The notes under the pieces are model-generated. The model had not been told where the DNA came from and searched no databases. It was given only the letters and a program-made list of their open reading frames with translations. Source: Crocinitomicaceae bacterium (GTDB taxonomy: Bacteria; Bacteroidota; Bacteroidia; Flavobacteriales_D; Crocinitomicaceae). From it: DNA of 41,131 nucleotides. The stretch covers positions 1 through 41,131 of the forward strand of contig SSGT01000035.1 of the NCBI GenBank assembly GCA_008017065.1, read 5' to 3'. Every line of letters starts with the position of its first letter. The stretch's first letter is position 1. Shown here one piece after another: positions 1 through 8,876 of the stretch. Position numbers and translations under genes: made by a program.

Positions 1-2
1 AA

Positions 3-359
3 CCGTACCTTGAAATGATGAATTACACATTTCACGCGGATTTAGGATTGACGTTGGATAAAGATACCAACCTCAATTACCGATTTTCATTGCCGAATAA
101 GGTGTTTGATTACATGCATACACAAACGCCAATTCTTGCTTCTGATTTGATCGAAGTGAAAAAAATAGTGCTTGGTTATTCCATTGGCGCGGTTATTACA
201 AGTCACCAGCCATCCGATTTGGCTAATGATATTCGCAAAATTCAAGAAAATCCTGCGCAATTGGAACAATGGAAACGAAATTGTGAACGCGCAAGTATGC
301 AGGCAAGTTGGGAAGGTGAAACACAAATTTTGGCTCAATTTTATCCCCGTATCGTATGA
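3..359 (+). CDS. glycosyltransferase, C-terminal part (5' end outside window)
   Basis: The reading frame is open from the window edge, so only about the last 118 residues of the protein are visible. They have the look of the second Rossmann half of a GT-B glycosyltransferase: a segment reading LPNKVFDYMHTQTPILAS matches the usual 'P.K..EYm..g.Pvi.s' stretch that contacts the sugar nucleotide, followed by the helical 'ndi.ki.enp...e.w..n' tail common to group 1 glycosyltransferases. It is therefore likely to transfer a sugar to a surface glycan or lipid on the cytoplasmic side of the inner membrane. The stop codon overlaps the start of the next glycosyltransferase in an ATGA, which points to translational coupling in one operon. 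Donor and acceptor cannot be told. An internal ATG at 15 is not taken as the start because the homologous fold clearly continues upstream. Confidence 0.75.
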   Translation, partial: PYLEMMNYTFHADLGLTLDKDTNLNYRFSLPNKVFDYMHTQTPILASDLIEVKKIVLGYSIGAVITSHQPSDLANDIRKIQENPAQLEQWKRNCERASMQASWEGETQILAQFYPRIV

Positions 360-1474
360 AGCTAACACACATTCATGTCGTTTCGCTCGACGTGCCTTTT
401 CCGCCCGATTACGGAGGAGTGATTGATATTTATTACCGCCTAAAAGCATTAAAAAATCTTGGAGTTTATGTGATTTTACATTGTTTCGAATACGGACGTG
501 GTACGGCGCATGAGTTTGGTGAGGTGGCCGATGAGGTGTATTATTACCCGCGAAAGAAATCGTTGTGGACGAATTTCAAGAGAGAGCCATTTATAGTCGC
601 TTCTCGAAAGTCAGAAATATTGGTCAACCGGCTGTTGGAGAACGATTATCCGATTTTAATGGAAGGCTTGCACTGTACGTCAATTTTGCAAGACGAACGT
701 TTTGCGGACCGCATCAAGTGGGTTCGGGTACACAACATTGAATGGCACTATTATGAAGCGCTTTCGCATGCAACCAAGTCGACGTGGAAAAAAGCGTTTT
801 TTAAAACCGAAAGTAAAAAGCTTAAAAAATACGAAGGAGAGTTGCGTAAAGCAGACGCTCTTTTTTGTTTGTCTGAAAATGATTTAGCGTATTACCGTTC
901 CAAAAATTACACTGTCCACTATTGGCCTGTTGGTTGCGCATTTGAGCCAAATGTTGGAGAACATACGGGTGATTTTGCGCTGTTTCATGGTAATTTAAGC
1001 GTAGGAGAAAATGAAAAGGCACTCCGATGGGTGATTCAAACATGGCAGGAAAAACAGCTAAAAATGCCCCTCGTGATCGCCGGTAAAAACCCGAGTATAC
1101 AGTTGAGGAAATACCTCGAAGAGTTTCCGTTTGTGACGTTGCGGGCCAATCCATCCCAAGAAATCATGAAAGAGTTGATTCAATCGGCAGCAGTCCATGT
1201 GTTGATTACGTTTCAATCTACTGGAGTAAAACTCAAATTGATCAACGCATTGTTGCAGGGAAGTCGTTGTATCGTAAATCCGTTGATGGTAGAAGGCACT
1301 GCGCTTGAGGCGTTTTGTGAAGTGGTTGACGACCAACAGGAATTGGCAGATGCAATAACAAATTCGCCTCAAAACGGCGTCTCAAAAACGGATCGAATTG
1401 CTTTTTTGAAAGCGCATTTTGAACCGACTGAAGCAGCGAAAAAGGCACTTGAGTCTGTTGGCTTTATTCGTTAA
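356..1474 (+). CDS. glycosyltransferase, GT-B fold (group 1-like)
   Basis: This 372-residue protein begins with a hydrophobic strand and a loop reading DVPFPPDYGGVIDI, the typical N-terminal acceptor-side entry of GT-B glycosyltransferases in which a glycine pair follows a proline-rich turn. Around residues 200-260 comes the second domain with 'ALFHGNLSVGENEKALRWV' and 'LVIAGKNPS', the usual donor-domain start. The end shows 'STGVKLKLINALLQGSRCIV' in place of the more common 'G.g.KllEama.G.PVv', so the donor-binding glutamate appears to be asparagine here. The start is the ATG in the ATGA overlap with the preceding glycosyltransferase, supporting co-translation. It likely works in surface polysaccharide or glycolipid synthesis. 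The 3' end runs 11 bases into the convergent ftsE gene. Family assignment is fairly sure; substrate unknown. Confidence 0.8.
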   Translation: MKLTHIHVVSLDVPFPPDYGGVIDIYYRLKALKNLGVYVILHCFEYGRGTAHEFGEVADEVYYYPRKKSLWTNFKREPFIVASRKSEILVNRLLENDYPILMEGLHCTSILQDERFADRIKWVRVHNIEWHYYEALSHATKSTWKKAFFKTESKKLKKYEGELRKADALFCLSENDLAYYRSKNYTVHYWPVGCAFEPNVGEHTGDFALFHGNLSVGENEKALRWVIQTWQEKQLKMPLVIAGKNPSIQLRKYLEEFPFVTLRANPSQEIMKELIQSAAVHVLITFQSTGVKLKLINALLQGSRCIVNPLMVEGTALEAFCEVVDDQQELADAITNSPQNGVSKTDRIAFLKAHFEPTEAAKKALESVGFIR

Positions 1475-2177
1475 AAAGCGTTTTGAACGGATCAAAACGA
1501 TTCAAATTGTCGACTTCTTTCATTCCTCCATTTTCGACGCGGAATACCCGACCCGGAAATTTTTCGACCATCGACATGTCGTGGGTTGCCATGATGACGG
1601 ACGATTTCTCTTCTTTCGCCACAGCAATTAGTAAACGCATGATTTCTTCCGACGTTTCAGGATCTAAATTTCCCGTGGGCTCGTCGGCTAAAATCAATTC
1701 GGGTTTGTTGACCAAAGCGCGAGCGATCGCTACACGTTGCTGCTCACCACCTGAAAGTGTGTGTGGCATTAAGTTGGCTTTCGTTTCTATACCAACCATT
1801 TTCAATACATCGGTTGCTCTTTTTTCCATCAAATGCTTGTCGGTCCAACCCGTTGACTGCATCACAAAAAATAAATTTTTGATTACCGAGCGGTCCATGA
1901 GCAACTGAAAATCTTGAAACACAATTCCAATTTTGCGGCGGAGCATGGGGATATCCTTGCGTTTTAGGTTTACCAAATCAAATCCGGCAACTTCGCCGCG
2001 GCCATCTTTCAATTGCAATTCACCGAAGAGTGTTTTCAGTAAGCTACTTTTTCCACTTCCAGTTTTTCCAATCAAATAGATGATCTCGTTGTCTTGCAAT
2101 TCGAAATTGATGTGATTTAACACCAATTCTTGTTGCTGATATATTTTTGCGTCTTTTAATTGAATTACGTGTCCCAC
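1464..2177 (-). CDS. ftsE: FtsE-like ABC transporter ATP-binding subunit
   Basis: A 237-residue ABC ATPase. Walker A is GKTGSGKSS at residues 37-45, the signature is LSGGEQQRVAIARAL, Walker B is LILADEPTGNLD, and the switch histidine lies in MATHDMSMV. In Bacteria FtsE pairs with the membrane protein FtsX to control peptidoglycan hydrolases at the division site; it belongs to the MacB/LolD/FtsE group, which the sequence fits throughout its length. No ftsX follows in this window, so the partner must be elsewhere. The only start that gives a family-like N-terminus is GTG at 2177; an in-frame stop lies just upstream. The gene is divergent from the TPR/barrel pair and its 3' end overlaps the convergent glycosyltransferase by 11 bases. 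LolD is the main alternative, but the short N-terminal region with a direct 'YLIGKTGSGKSS' favours the FtsE form seen in Flavobacteriia. Confidence 0.82.
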   Translation of the reverse strand: MGHVIQLKDAKIYQQQELVLNHINFELQDNEIIYLIGKTGSGKSSLLKTLFGELQLKDGRGEVAGFDLVNLKRKDIPMLRRKIGIVFQDFQLLMDRSVIKNLFFVMQSTGWTDKHLMEKRATDVLKMVGIETKANLMPHTLSGGEQQRVAIARALVNKPELILADEPTGNLDPETSEEIMRLLIAVAKEEKSSVIMATHDMSMVEKFPGRVFRVENGGMKEVDNLNRFDPFKTLFNE

Positions 2178-2335
2178 GGATGAAAGATTTGATGTAAAGT
2201 TCTCTTTTTATTCCGCATGACGCCTTTTCAATCCAAAATAATTTGAACAGAATCACGTTTAAAACTTTTCAAGGCACGTCCGTTAAACAGCAAGATCACG
2301 CTTAATTTTACTCTCTTAAAATAACACACGCAATT

Positions 2336-5300
2336 ATGAACCGATTATTGGTCATATTTTCAGTTTTTGCTGCGCTTACATTGCGTGCGCAAACTTCTGA
2401 AAAATACAACAGTGAATACGCCGGATTTTTTCGTGGAGAGGAGTTGTTTGAGAAAGAACAATATGGTGCAGCCCGTCAGGAATTTCGAGCGTTTGTAGCT
2501 AGTTTCCCTCAAAAAAACGATCCAATGTACCAAAAAGCGCTCTATTACGAGGGAGTTTCCGCACTGGAATTGTTTAACAACGATGGTGTTACCTTACTCG
2601 AAGCGTTTAACCGAAATTATCCCGAAAGCATCTACCGTTCCAAAATCTATTACAAATTAGGAAGGTATTATTACCAGAAAAAGGAATTTGAAGCGGCCTT
2701 GAGTTGGCTCAATAAAATCAGTGCTTACGACGTTGACGCAGACGACAAGGATGAGTTTTATTTTAAGTTGGGTTACGCGAATTTTCAAGAAAATAATTTT
2801 CCAGAAGCGCGGTCGGCGTTTTACGAGGTCAGAAACAGTTCGTCGCAATACGGAGCGCCTTCGTTGTATTACTATTCGCACATTGCCTACAATGAGAAAT
2901 CGTATCAAATCGCGCTCGAAGGATTTGAAAAGCTGTTGACTGACAAACGATTCAAGGAGGTCGTTCCGTATTACATCACCCAGATTTATTATTTGCAAGG
3001 CAGATACAACGACGTAACGAAGTTTGCACCCGCGTTTGCAGATAGCGTGAAGTCGACCAGTTTGAGCAACATGAATCATTTGATAGGCGATGCTTTTTTT
3101 AGAGTTGGGAAATACGATGAAGCGGTTTTGTATTTGGAAATGTACAACCTCAAATCAAACACAACGCGCGAAGAGGACTACCAACTTGGGTATGCACATT
3201 ACAGAAGTTCAAACTACGACAAAGCAATCCAATTGTTTGATCGTGTGTCGCAAGTGAAGGACACATTGGGTCAAATCGCGCTGTATCACATCGGAGAGTG
3301 TTACCTCAAAAAAGGCAACAATGCGTATGCACGAACGGCATTTGAAGCGGCTTCGTTTATCAACGTAGATCCAAAAATTCAGGAAGATGCGTTGTACAAC
3401 TATGCAATTTTGTCGTACAAACTCGATATCAATCCGTATGATGAAGCGGTTGAGGCCTTGCAATTGTACCTGAGGAAATACCCGAATTCAGACCGCAAAA
3501 ACGAAGTATATCAATACCTCGTGAATGTGTTTACATCAACCAACAAATACGAAGCAGCGTTAAAATCGCTGGATGAATTGGCTGTTAAAGACATTCGGCT
3601 GAAAACGGCGTACCAGATTGTGGCATTTAATCACGGGGTGGAGTTGTTTCAAAAAGCAAATTATGCCAAAGCGATCGAAGCATTTGGGTTGGTGGATAAA
3701 TTTCCGATCGACGCGGAGATTTCAGCGAAAGCGAGCTATTGGGTAGCCGATGCAAATTACCAATTGAAAAATTATAAAAAAGCAATTCAAGGGTACAAAA
3801 CATTTTTGTCGCTTCCCGGAAATTACGTGTCGAGTTTGCGTGCAGATGCATATTACAACTTGGGGTATGCGTATTTGAATACCGCTGAAAATCAGCTTCA
3901 AAATCCGTTATTGGAATCCGCGTTTAAAGATTTCTTGCAACTTTCTAGTCCAAAAAACAAGGTGAAACGCGCCGATGCATACATGCGTCTAGCAGATTAT
4001 TATTACATCACCAAGAAAAATGATGCGGCAATCAAAAATTACCGTGAAGCGTATGAATTGAAATCGGGAAATGAAGATCAAGCATTGTTTTACATGGCAT
4101 TGGCACACGGATTCAACTCCAAAGGAACCGACGACAAGATCAAAAACTTGCAAGACATTGTCAATAATTACCCAAGATCTCAGTATTTAATGGCTTCCGT
4201 TTACGAGATCGGGATCAGTTTCCGTTCCAAAGAGCAAGATGATAAGGCGCTTCCGTATTTTCAGCAATTGGTCAAAGATTATCCTACATCGACCCTCGTG
4301 CCGGATGCGTCAATCAACATTGCAGATATTTATTTCAAGCGAAAAGAATTTGCCAAAGCGGAGGATTTGTACCAAAAAATAGTGAAGGATTATGGAACCG
4401 ATTTATCCATTTGTAGCAATGCGGTGAAAGGATTGAGTGCGATCTACAAAGCCCAAAAACAATTGGAAAAACTGGAAGGATTGAGTGTGTACAATTGTTC
4501 GGACGACATCGTTGATGACTTGGAAGACAGTTACTACAACGCGGCGTTTGACCCGTATGACGACAGTTCGTTTGTGGAAGCAATTCCCGATTTGGAGAAA
4601 TACTTGCAAAAATATCCGAACGGAAAATACCATGTAGAGATCACGGCTTATTTGGCAAATTCAATTTACCGAACAGGCGACATTCCACGCGCGATCGAAA
4701 AGTACAAATTGATGCTTGAAAAGCCAACTTCGCCGTATTCAGAATTGGCTGCGATCCGTGTTTCACGTTATTTATACAACGAGGGAGATTATGAATCGGC
4801 GTTGGTTTATTACACCAAATTGGAAACGATCTCGTCACGCCCTGAGATTATTAACAACACCCGAATCGGGTTGATGCGAAGTCATTTTTTACTTGAAAAT
4901 TGGGCCAATGCGGCAGATTATGCTAAAAAAGTACTTTCCACGAGTGTTGCAAACTCGACCATTAAATTGGAAGCAGAATTTGTAAAAGGAGTTTCGCTGT
5001 ATCACGAGGAGAATTATGCAGAAGCCAAAACATCGTTGGAATGGATTGTTAAAAATACCACAACAATTATGGCGCCCGAAGCGAAGTTTTACATCGCGGA
5101 AATGTATTACAAACAAAAAGACAACGTGAAAGCGGAAGCAGAAATTCGCGCCTTGTTGAAAATGAAGCCTGCGTATGATTATTGGACGGCGAAAGCGTTG
5201 ATTCTACAATCCAAAGTGCTGATTGCTAAAAAAGATTTGTTTCAAGCAGAACATACCTTAAGTTCGGTAATCGATAATTACCAAGAGCAAGAAGACGGTA

Positions 5301-5413
5301 TTCTATTGGAAGCAAATCAACTTTGGGATGAACTGATGCAATTGAAAACGATCCCAAAAACAGTAGAGGAAAAGAAATCTACGGTCATCGAAATTAACGA
5401 AAAAGGAAAATAA
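2336..5413 (+). CDS. large periplasmic TPR-repeat protein
   Basis: A 1025-residue protein with a signal peptide (MNRLLVIFSVFAALTLRAQT, likely cut after the alanine near residue 18) and then tetratricopeptide-like helical pairs almost to the end. Many units show the pattern 'Y..G...F....Y..A...F..v....' and Y-P-rich turns such as NYPRSQ, DYPTST and KYPNGK, as in the YbgF/TolA-Pal accessory type of TPR. It is expected to be a periplasmic or outer-membrane-associated scaffold. The barrel protein starts two bases after its stop, so the two are almost certainly one transcript and may form a complex. The 158-bp divergent gap with ftsE contains a weak -7-like TAATTTTA at 2303-2310. The start is supported by the signal peptide. 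Partners and function are not known from sequence; the pairing with a barrel is the best clue. Confidence 0.8.
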   Translation: MNRLLVIFSVFAALTLRAQTSEKYNSEYAGFFRGEELFEKEQYGAARQEFRAFVASFPQKNDPMYQKALYYEGVSALELFNNDGVTLLEAFNRNYPESIYRSKIYYKLGRYYYQKKEFEAALSWLNKISAYDVDADDKDEFYFKLGYANFQENNFPEARSAFYEVRNSSSQYGAPSLYYYSHIAYNEKSYQIALEGFEKLLTDKRFKEVVPYYITQIYYLQGRYNDVTKFAPAFADSVKSTSLSNMNHLIGDAFFRVGKYDEAVLYLEMYNLKSNTTREEDYQLGYAHYRSSNYDKAIQLFDRVSQVKDTLGQIALYHIGECYLKKGNNAYARTAFEAASFINVDPKIQEDALYNYAILSYKLDINPYDEAVEALQLYLRKYPNSDRKNEVYQYLVNVFTSTNKYEAALKSLDELAVKDIRLKTAYQIVAFNHGVELFQKANYAKAIEAFGLVDKFPIDAEISAKASYWVADANYQLKNYKKAIQGYKTFLSLPGNYVSSLRADAYYNLGYAYLNTAENQLQNPLLESAFKDFLQLSSPKNKVKRADAYMRLADYYYITKKNDAAIKNYREAYELKSGNEDQALFYMALAHGFNSKGTDDKIKNLQDIVNNYPRSQYLMASVYEIGISFRSKEQDDKALPYFQQLVKDYPTSTLVPDASINIADIYFKRKEFAKAEDLYQKIVKDYGTDLSICSNAVKGLSAIYKAQKQLEKLEGLSVYNCSDDIVDDLEDSYYNAAFDPYDDSSFVEAIPDLEKYLQKYPNGKYHVEITAYLANSIYRTGDIPRAIEKYKLMLEKPTSPYSELAAIRVSRYLYNEGDYESALVYYTKLETISSRPEIINNTRIGLMRSHFLLENWANAADYAKKVLSTSVANSTIKLEAEFVKGVSLYHEENYAEAKTSLEWIVKNTTTIMAPEAKFYIAEMYYKQKDNVKAEAEIRALLKMKPAYDYWTAKALILQSKVLIAKKDLFQAEHTLSSVIDNYQEQEDGILLEANQLWDELMQLKTIPKTVEEKKSTVIEINEKGK

Positions 5414-5415
5414 TT

Positions 5416-7134
5416 ATGTCAAAATATCTGCTTTTATTATCGTTTATTTCTTCAGGAATCTTTGTTTTTGGACAACAGAAACCTGGCGATGAAGAGACCA
5501 TTATGTTGACAGCGATTCGAAAAATTCCGACTGCAACACGCATTCCAACTGCTCCTTCGATTATCGACACGGTGATTCCACAGTCGGAAGTGCAGTATCC
5601 GCTGTTGTCGTTGAAATACAACACCTTGATTCGCTTGGATACGATTGCACCAGCAACCGTGAAGTTGATCGATAAATTGCCGCAGCTCTACAGCACGTAT
5701 GTGAAGGTAGGAATTGGTTCTACATTTATGCCATTGGGAGAGGTGTATTACAACAACATGCGTTCCCGAAAGTACATGTACGGAGCAAGTTTGAAACATT
5801 TGAGTTCGTTCGGAAACATCAACGGATATGCACCCGCACAATTTGACCGCACGGCATTGAATTTGAATGGTGGGTTGAATGAAAAGAAATATACATTGCG
5901 CGGCGAATTTGTGCTGAACAACCGTGGCTTGCATTGGTATGGATTCCCAAATGAAAATGCGGACCGCGACAGCATCCAAAACCGATTCAATGAAGTTGGT
6001 ACACGGTTATCGTTTGCTTCGCATCAAAAAGACAGTGCACACTTGAATTACAAAGTAGGAATAGAATATTTTAATTTCCACAGTAAAAAGTCGAAGATCG
6101 ACAGCTTGGCAACGTGGCGAGGTCGAGAAAATTATCTTGCCGTTACGAGTTCATTTTGGTACCAACTCGGTAAAGAGGTGTTTGCCGCGGATTTTAATAT
6201 CCGTTACAACGGCTACAAATACGGTGAGAAAGATGCTGGAATCACTTCGCTTGATACCGGAATTGTTTCCAACAATACCGTTGTCAATTTAAAACCAACG
6301 ATTACCACGTTTGCATTTGATAACAAATTGAAAGCGCAAGTTGGATTGGATATTACGATCGATGCCGCTGCCAAAACGAAATTTTACTTGTATCCAATTG
6401 CGGAGGTAAAATATGCGATGTTTGACGACATTCTGATCCCGTACGCTGGAATCAAAGGAAGCTTGAAACAAAATACGTTTCGATCCATGAGTTTTGACAA
6501 CGAGTTTATTCTGTCGAATCAGCAATTGCAGAATGAGAGTAATGCAATCAATGCCTTTGTGGGAATCAAGGGTACACTGACCAAACGCATCGCATTCAAT
6601 GCAAGTGCTAGTTTTTCGAATCACAAAGGAAAAATGTTGTTTGTAACAGATACCGTTTACGCCAAAGGGCGCAATCAGTTTCGTGCGATTTATGACACAA
6701 TGAACATCACGACGTTGGAGGGTTCCATTTCGTATCAGTTGGCGGAGAAATTGAAAATTGATGGAATCGGACGATTTTTCTCCTACAATACGCGCAATGA
6801 ATCCTACGCATGGAATTTGCCACAATTGCAAATCCTAGTGCGCGGAACGTATAATTTATACGACAAATTTTTGGTGCGTTTGGAGATGAACTACGAAGGA
6901 GGCAGAAGAGGTTTAGTCTTTGAACAAGAGGAAAATACAGTATTCGAAAACGGTCAGTACGCCAAAAAAATGGGATTTATTGCAGATGTCAATTTAGGAG
7001 TTGAGTACCGTTACAACAAACGGATTTCTGCCTTTCTTGAATTCAACAACTTAGCAGCGCAACGCTATCAACGTTGGTATCACTACCCCGTACAAGGTTT
7101 CCAAGTGATGGGAGGAGTGACGTTCCGCTTTTAG
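5416..7134 (+). CDS. outer-membrane beta-barrel protein (TonB-receptor-like barrel)
   Basis: A 572-residue protein with a signal peptide ending near FVFGQQ and a mature chain made of alternating aromatic/polar segments typical of outer-membrane strands. The last strand ends in phenylalanine (GFQVMGGVTFRF), the signal recognised by the BAM machinery. The barrel region resembles that of TonB-dependent receptors, but I see no plug domain and no TonB box: the N-terminal roughly 80 residues are a proline/threonine-rich segment instead. It may therefore be a plugless relative rather than an importer. It starts two bases after the TPR protein and is probably its outer-membrane partner. The next promoter signal is downstream, in front of metF. 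Cargo or role is unknown. Confidence 0.75.
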   Translation: MSKYLLLLSFISSGIFVFGQQKPGDEETIMLTAIRKIPTATRIPTAPSIIDTVIPQSEVQYPLLSLKYNTLIRLDTIAPATVKLIDKLPQLYSTYVKVGIGSTFMPLGEVYYNNMRSRKYMYGASLKHLSSFGNINGYAPAQFDRTALNLNGGLNEKKYTLRGEFVLNNRGLHWYGFPNENADRDSIQNRFNEVGTRLSFASHQKDSAHLNYKVGIEYFNFHSKKSKIDSLATWRGRENYLAVTSSFWYQLGKEVFAADFNIRYNGYKYGEKDAGITSLDTGIVSNNTVVNLKPTITTFAFDNKLKAQVGLDITIDAAAKTKFYLYPIAEVKYAMFDDILIPYAGIKGSLKQNTFRSMSFDNEFILSNQQLQNESNAINAFVGIKGTLTKRIAFNASASFSNHKGKMLFVTDTVYAKGRNQFRAIYDTMNITTLEGSISYQLAEKLKIDGIGRFFSYNTRNESYAWNLPQLQILVRGTYNLYDKFLVRLEMNYEGGRRGLVFEQEENTVFENGQYAKKMGFIADVNLGVEYRYNKRISAFLEFNNLAAQRYQRWYHYPVQGFQVMGGVTFRF

Positions 7135-7172
7135 TTCTCACGCAACGTTATGTGGTCGTGGAAAATGAAAAG

Positions 7173-7188
7173 TGGGCTTTGCAGCCCA
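7173..7188 (+). terminator. possible weak terminator hairpin after barrel gene
   Basis: The sequence TGGGCT-TTGC-AGCCCA forms a perfect 6-bp stem with a 4-base loop about 40 bases after the barrel stop codon. No T-run follows, so it is not a classic intrinsic terminator; it may mark the end of the TPR/barrel transcript or stabilise its 3' end. Confidence 0.3.
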
Positions 7189-7195
7189 ATGTACG

Positions 7196-7223
7196 TTTGA
7201 ATAGATTGAATTCACTATCTTTG
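7196..7223 (+). promoter_or_regulatory. promoter for metF (TTTG / TATCTTTG)
   Basis: TATCTTTG at 7216-7223 is an exact match to the Bacteroidota -7 consensus TAnnTTTG. A TTTG at 7196-7199 may be the -33 element, though the 16-bp gap is shorter than the usual 19-21. The ATG at 7251 would give a leader of about 20 bases. Confidence 0.5.
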
Positions 7224-7250
7224 AATTCTCAACAATAATTGTTTACATCC

Positions 7251-8201
7251 ATGAAAGTTATCGATCATTTAAATGCTTCTAAATCAACGTTATTTTCTTT
7301 TGAGATTTTACCGCCGTTGAAAGGAAAAAGCATTCAGTCGATATACGATGGCATTGATCCGTTGATGGAGTTTAAACCCAAATACATTAATGTAACCTAC
7401 CACCGCGAGGAGTTTATCTACAAAGAGCGAGAAAACGGATTACTCGAAAAAATTGCGATTCGCAAACGTCCCGGAACAGTTGGAATTTGTGCCGCAATTA
7501 TGAATAAATACGATGTAGATGCCGTTCCTCACCTGATTTGTGGCGGATTTAGCAAGGAAGAAACTGAAAATGCGTTGATCGATTTACAATTTTTGGGTAT
7601 CGATAATGTGTTGGCGTTGCGTGGAGATTCTATTAAAACGGAAGCTTCTTTTCGACCGCATCCAGAAGGACATCGGTATGCAGTAGAATTGATTGGTCAA
7701 GTGGTAGACATGAACAACGGAAACTACTTGACAGAAGATTACCAATTGGAGCCGACGGATTTTTGCATCGGCACCGCAGGATATCCGGAAAAACATTTTG
7801 AAGCGATGAATTTGTCAACCGACTTGATGCATTTGAAAAACAAGGTAGATGCGGGTGCGTCTTACATTGTGACTCAAATGTTTTTTGACAATCAAAAGTA
7901 TTTTTCCTTCGTACGGGCATGCCGTGAAATTGGAATTACTGTGCCAATTTTGCCGGGATTGAAGCCCATTAAAACCCTGGAACACGCGTCGTTTTTACCT
8001 AAGTTTTTTCACATTGATTTGCCGGAAGATTTATCGAAGGAAATTTTGAAGTGTAAAGACAATAAAGCAGTAGCAGAGGTTGGAATCGAATGGGGAATCC
8101 AACAATCCAAAGAATTAAAGGATGCGGGAGTTCCCGGAATTCATTATTACACCATGTCAAATTGTAGCTCAGTGAAAGCAATTGCTGCTGAAATTTTTTA
8201 A
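7251..8201 (+). CDS. metF: methylenetetrahydrofolate reductase
   Basis: A 316-residue flavoprotein of the MetF family, which reduces 5,10-methylene-THF to 5-methyl-THF for methionine synthesis in the cytoplasm. Visible family marks are SFEILPPLKGK near the N-terminus (the catalytic glutamate lies in this segment), the 'YINVTYHREEF' strand, 'NVLALRGDS' for folate/FAD contacts, 'TAGYPEKHF', and 'GASYIVTQMFFDNQKYF', with 'ILPGLKPI' later on. The length is normal for the bacterial single-domain enzyme. I chose ATG 7251 (MKVIDHL) over an in-frame TTG twelve bases upstream. It has its own promoter and is followed 16 bases later by a small secreted protein, which may be co-transcribed. Very sure of family. 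Confidence 0.95.
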   Translation: MKVIDHLNASKSTLFSFEILPPLKGKSIQSIYDGIDPLMEFKPKYINVTYHREEFIYKERENGLLEKIAIRKRPGTVGICAAIMNKYDVDAVPHLICGGFSKEETENALIDLQFLGIDNVLALRGDSIKTEASFRPHPEGHRYAVELIGQVVDMNNGNYLTEDYQLEPTDFCIGTAGYPEKHFEAMNLSTDLMHLKNKVDAGASYIVTQMFFDNQKYFSFVRACREIGITVPILPGLKPIKTLEHASFLPKFFHIDLPEDLSKEILKCKDNKAVAEVGIEWGIQQSKELKDAGVPGIHYYTMSNCSSVKAIAAEIF

Positions 8202-8217
8202 AAATAAATTAGTCCGT

Positions 8218-8754
8218 ATGAAATGTATCGTTTTCTTCCTAACACTGTTTGTTTGTGGTGTTAGCTTTGCTCAAACAAACAACGTCAAGCTAAACAATGT
8301 GTTGGTCGTTGGTCAATTGGATAAATCGGAGGATCGATTTACCTTGGAAATAAACTTTACGGAATTGTTGGCTAACGCTGGAATCAAATCAATGGCTTCA
8401 TTGAACGTGTTGAAACAAGGCTCGAACCCCGCAATTTTAGCAACAGATTCCATTCAAAATATGCTGAAATTGAAAGGAATTGACACCTACGTGTTGGTTT
8501 CTGTTCGCGGCTACGATCGCAAATTTAAACCGGCAAAGAATCACGATAGTTTGTCGGTGGAATTAGCAAGTGGACATTTGTTTCCACTTTACCGTGACGA
8601 GATTTCGTCAATCACCTTTGAGTTTAAATTTTACCGAAACGGAGTTTTTGTAGGCTACGACTTAGTAAAATTGGGTTCCGTAAACTCGAGAGAAGCGGTG
8701 CTGAAAAAATTCCGAAAAAAGATTGGAAAGCGTATTTTGAGTCATTGGAAATAG
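8218..8754 (+). CDS. small secreted protein of unknown function
   Basis: A 178-residue protein that I do not recognise. It begins with a clear signal peptide (MKCIVFFLTLFVCGVSFAQ) and has no further hydrophobic stretch, so it is probably periplasmic. The mature part contains 'VLVVGQLDKSEDRFTLEINFTELLANAGI' (quoted in pieces: VLVVGQLDKSEDRF, then TLEINFTELLANAG), which reads like an alternating strand/helix fold in which a small molecule or peptide could bind, and ends in a basic tail rich in lysine. ATG 8218 is chosen because it sits directly at the signal peptide; the in-frame extension upstream runs back into metF. It follows metF by 16 bases and may share its transcript. Function unknown. 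Confidence 0.65.
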   Translation: MKCIVFFLTLFVCGVSFAQTNNVKLNNVLVVGQLDKSEDRFTLEINFTELLANAGIKSMASLNVLKQGSNPAILATDSIQNMLKLKGIDTYVLVSVRGYDRKFKPAKNHDSLSVELASGHLFPLYRDEISSITFEFKFYRNGVFVGYDLVKLGSVNSREAVLKKFRKKIGKRILSHWK

Positions 8755-8876
8755 TCAGCAACACAAATTAGTGTGCCGATTTTCAGTCGCTATTTCTCGT
8801 TCATTTTGAATTGAATCCTAGAGATATTGCGTCTTGTTGGCAATAAAATCCCTACTTTTACTGAAATTATTGGAAT

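Noticed and set aside
7239-7250. Earlier metF start at TTG 7239
   Set aside because: ATG 7251 fits the family N-terminus.
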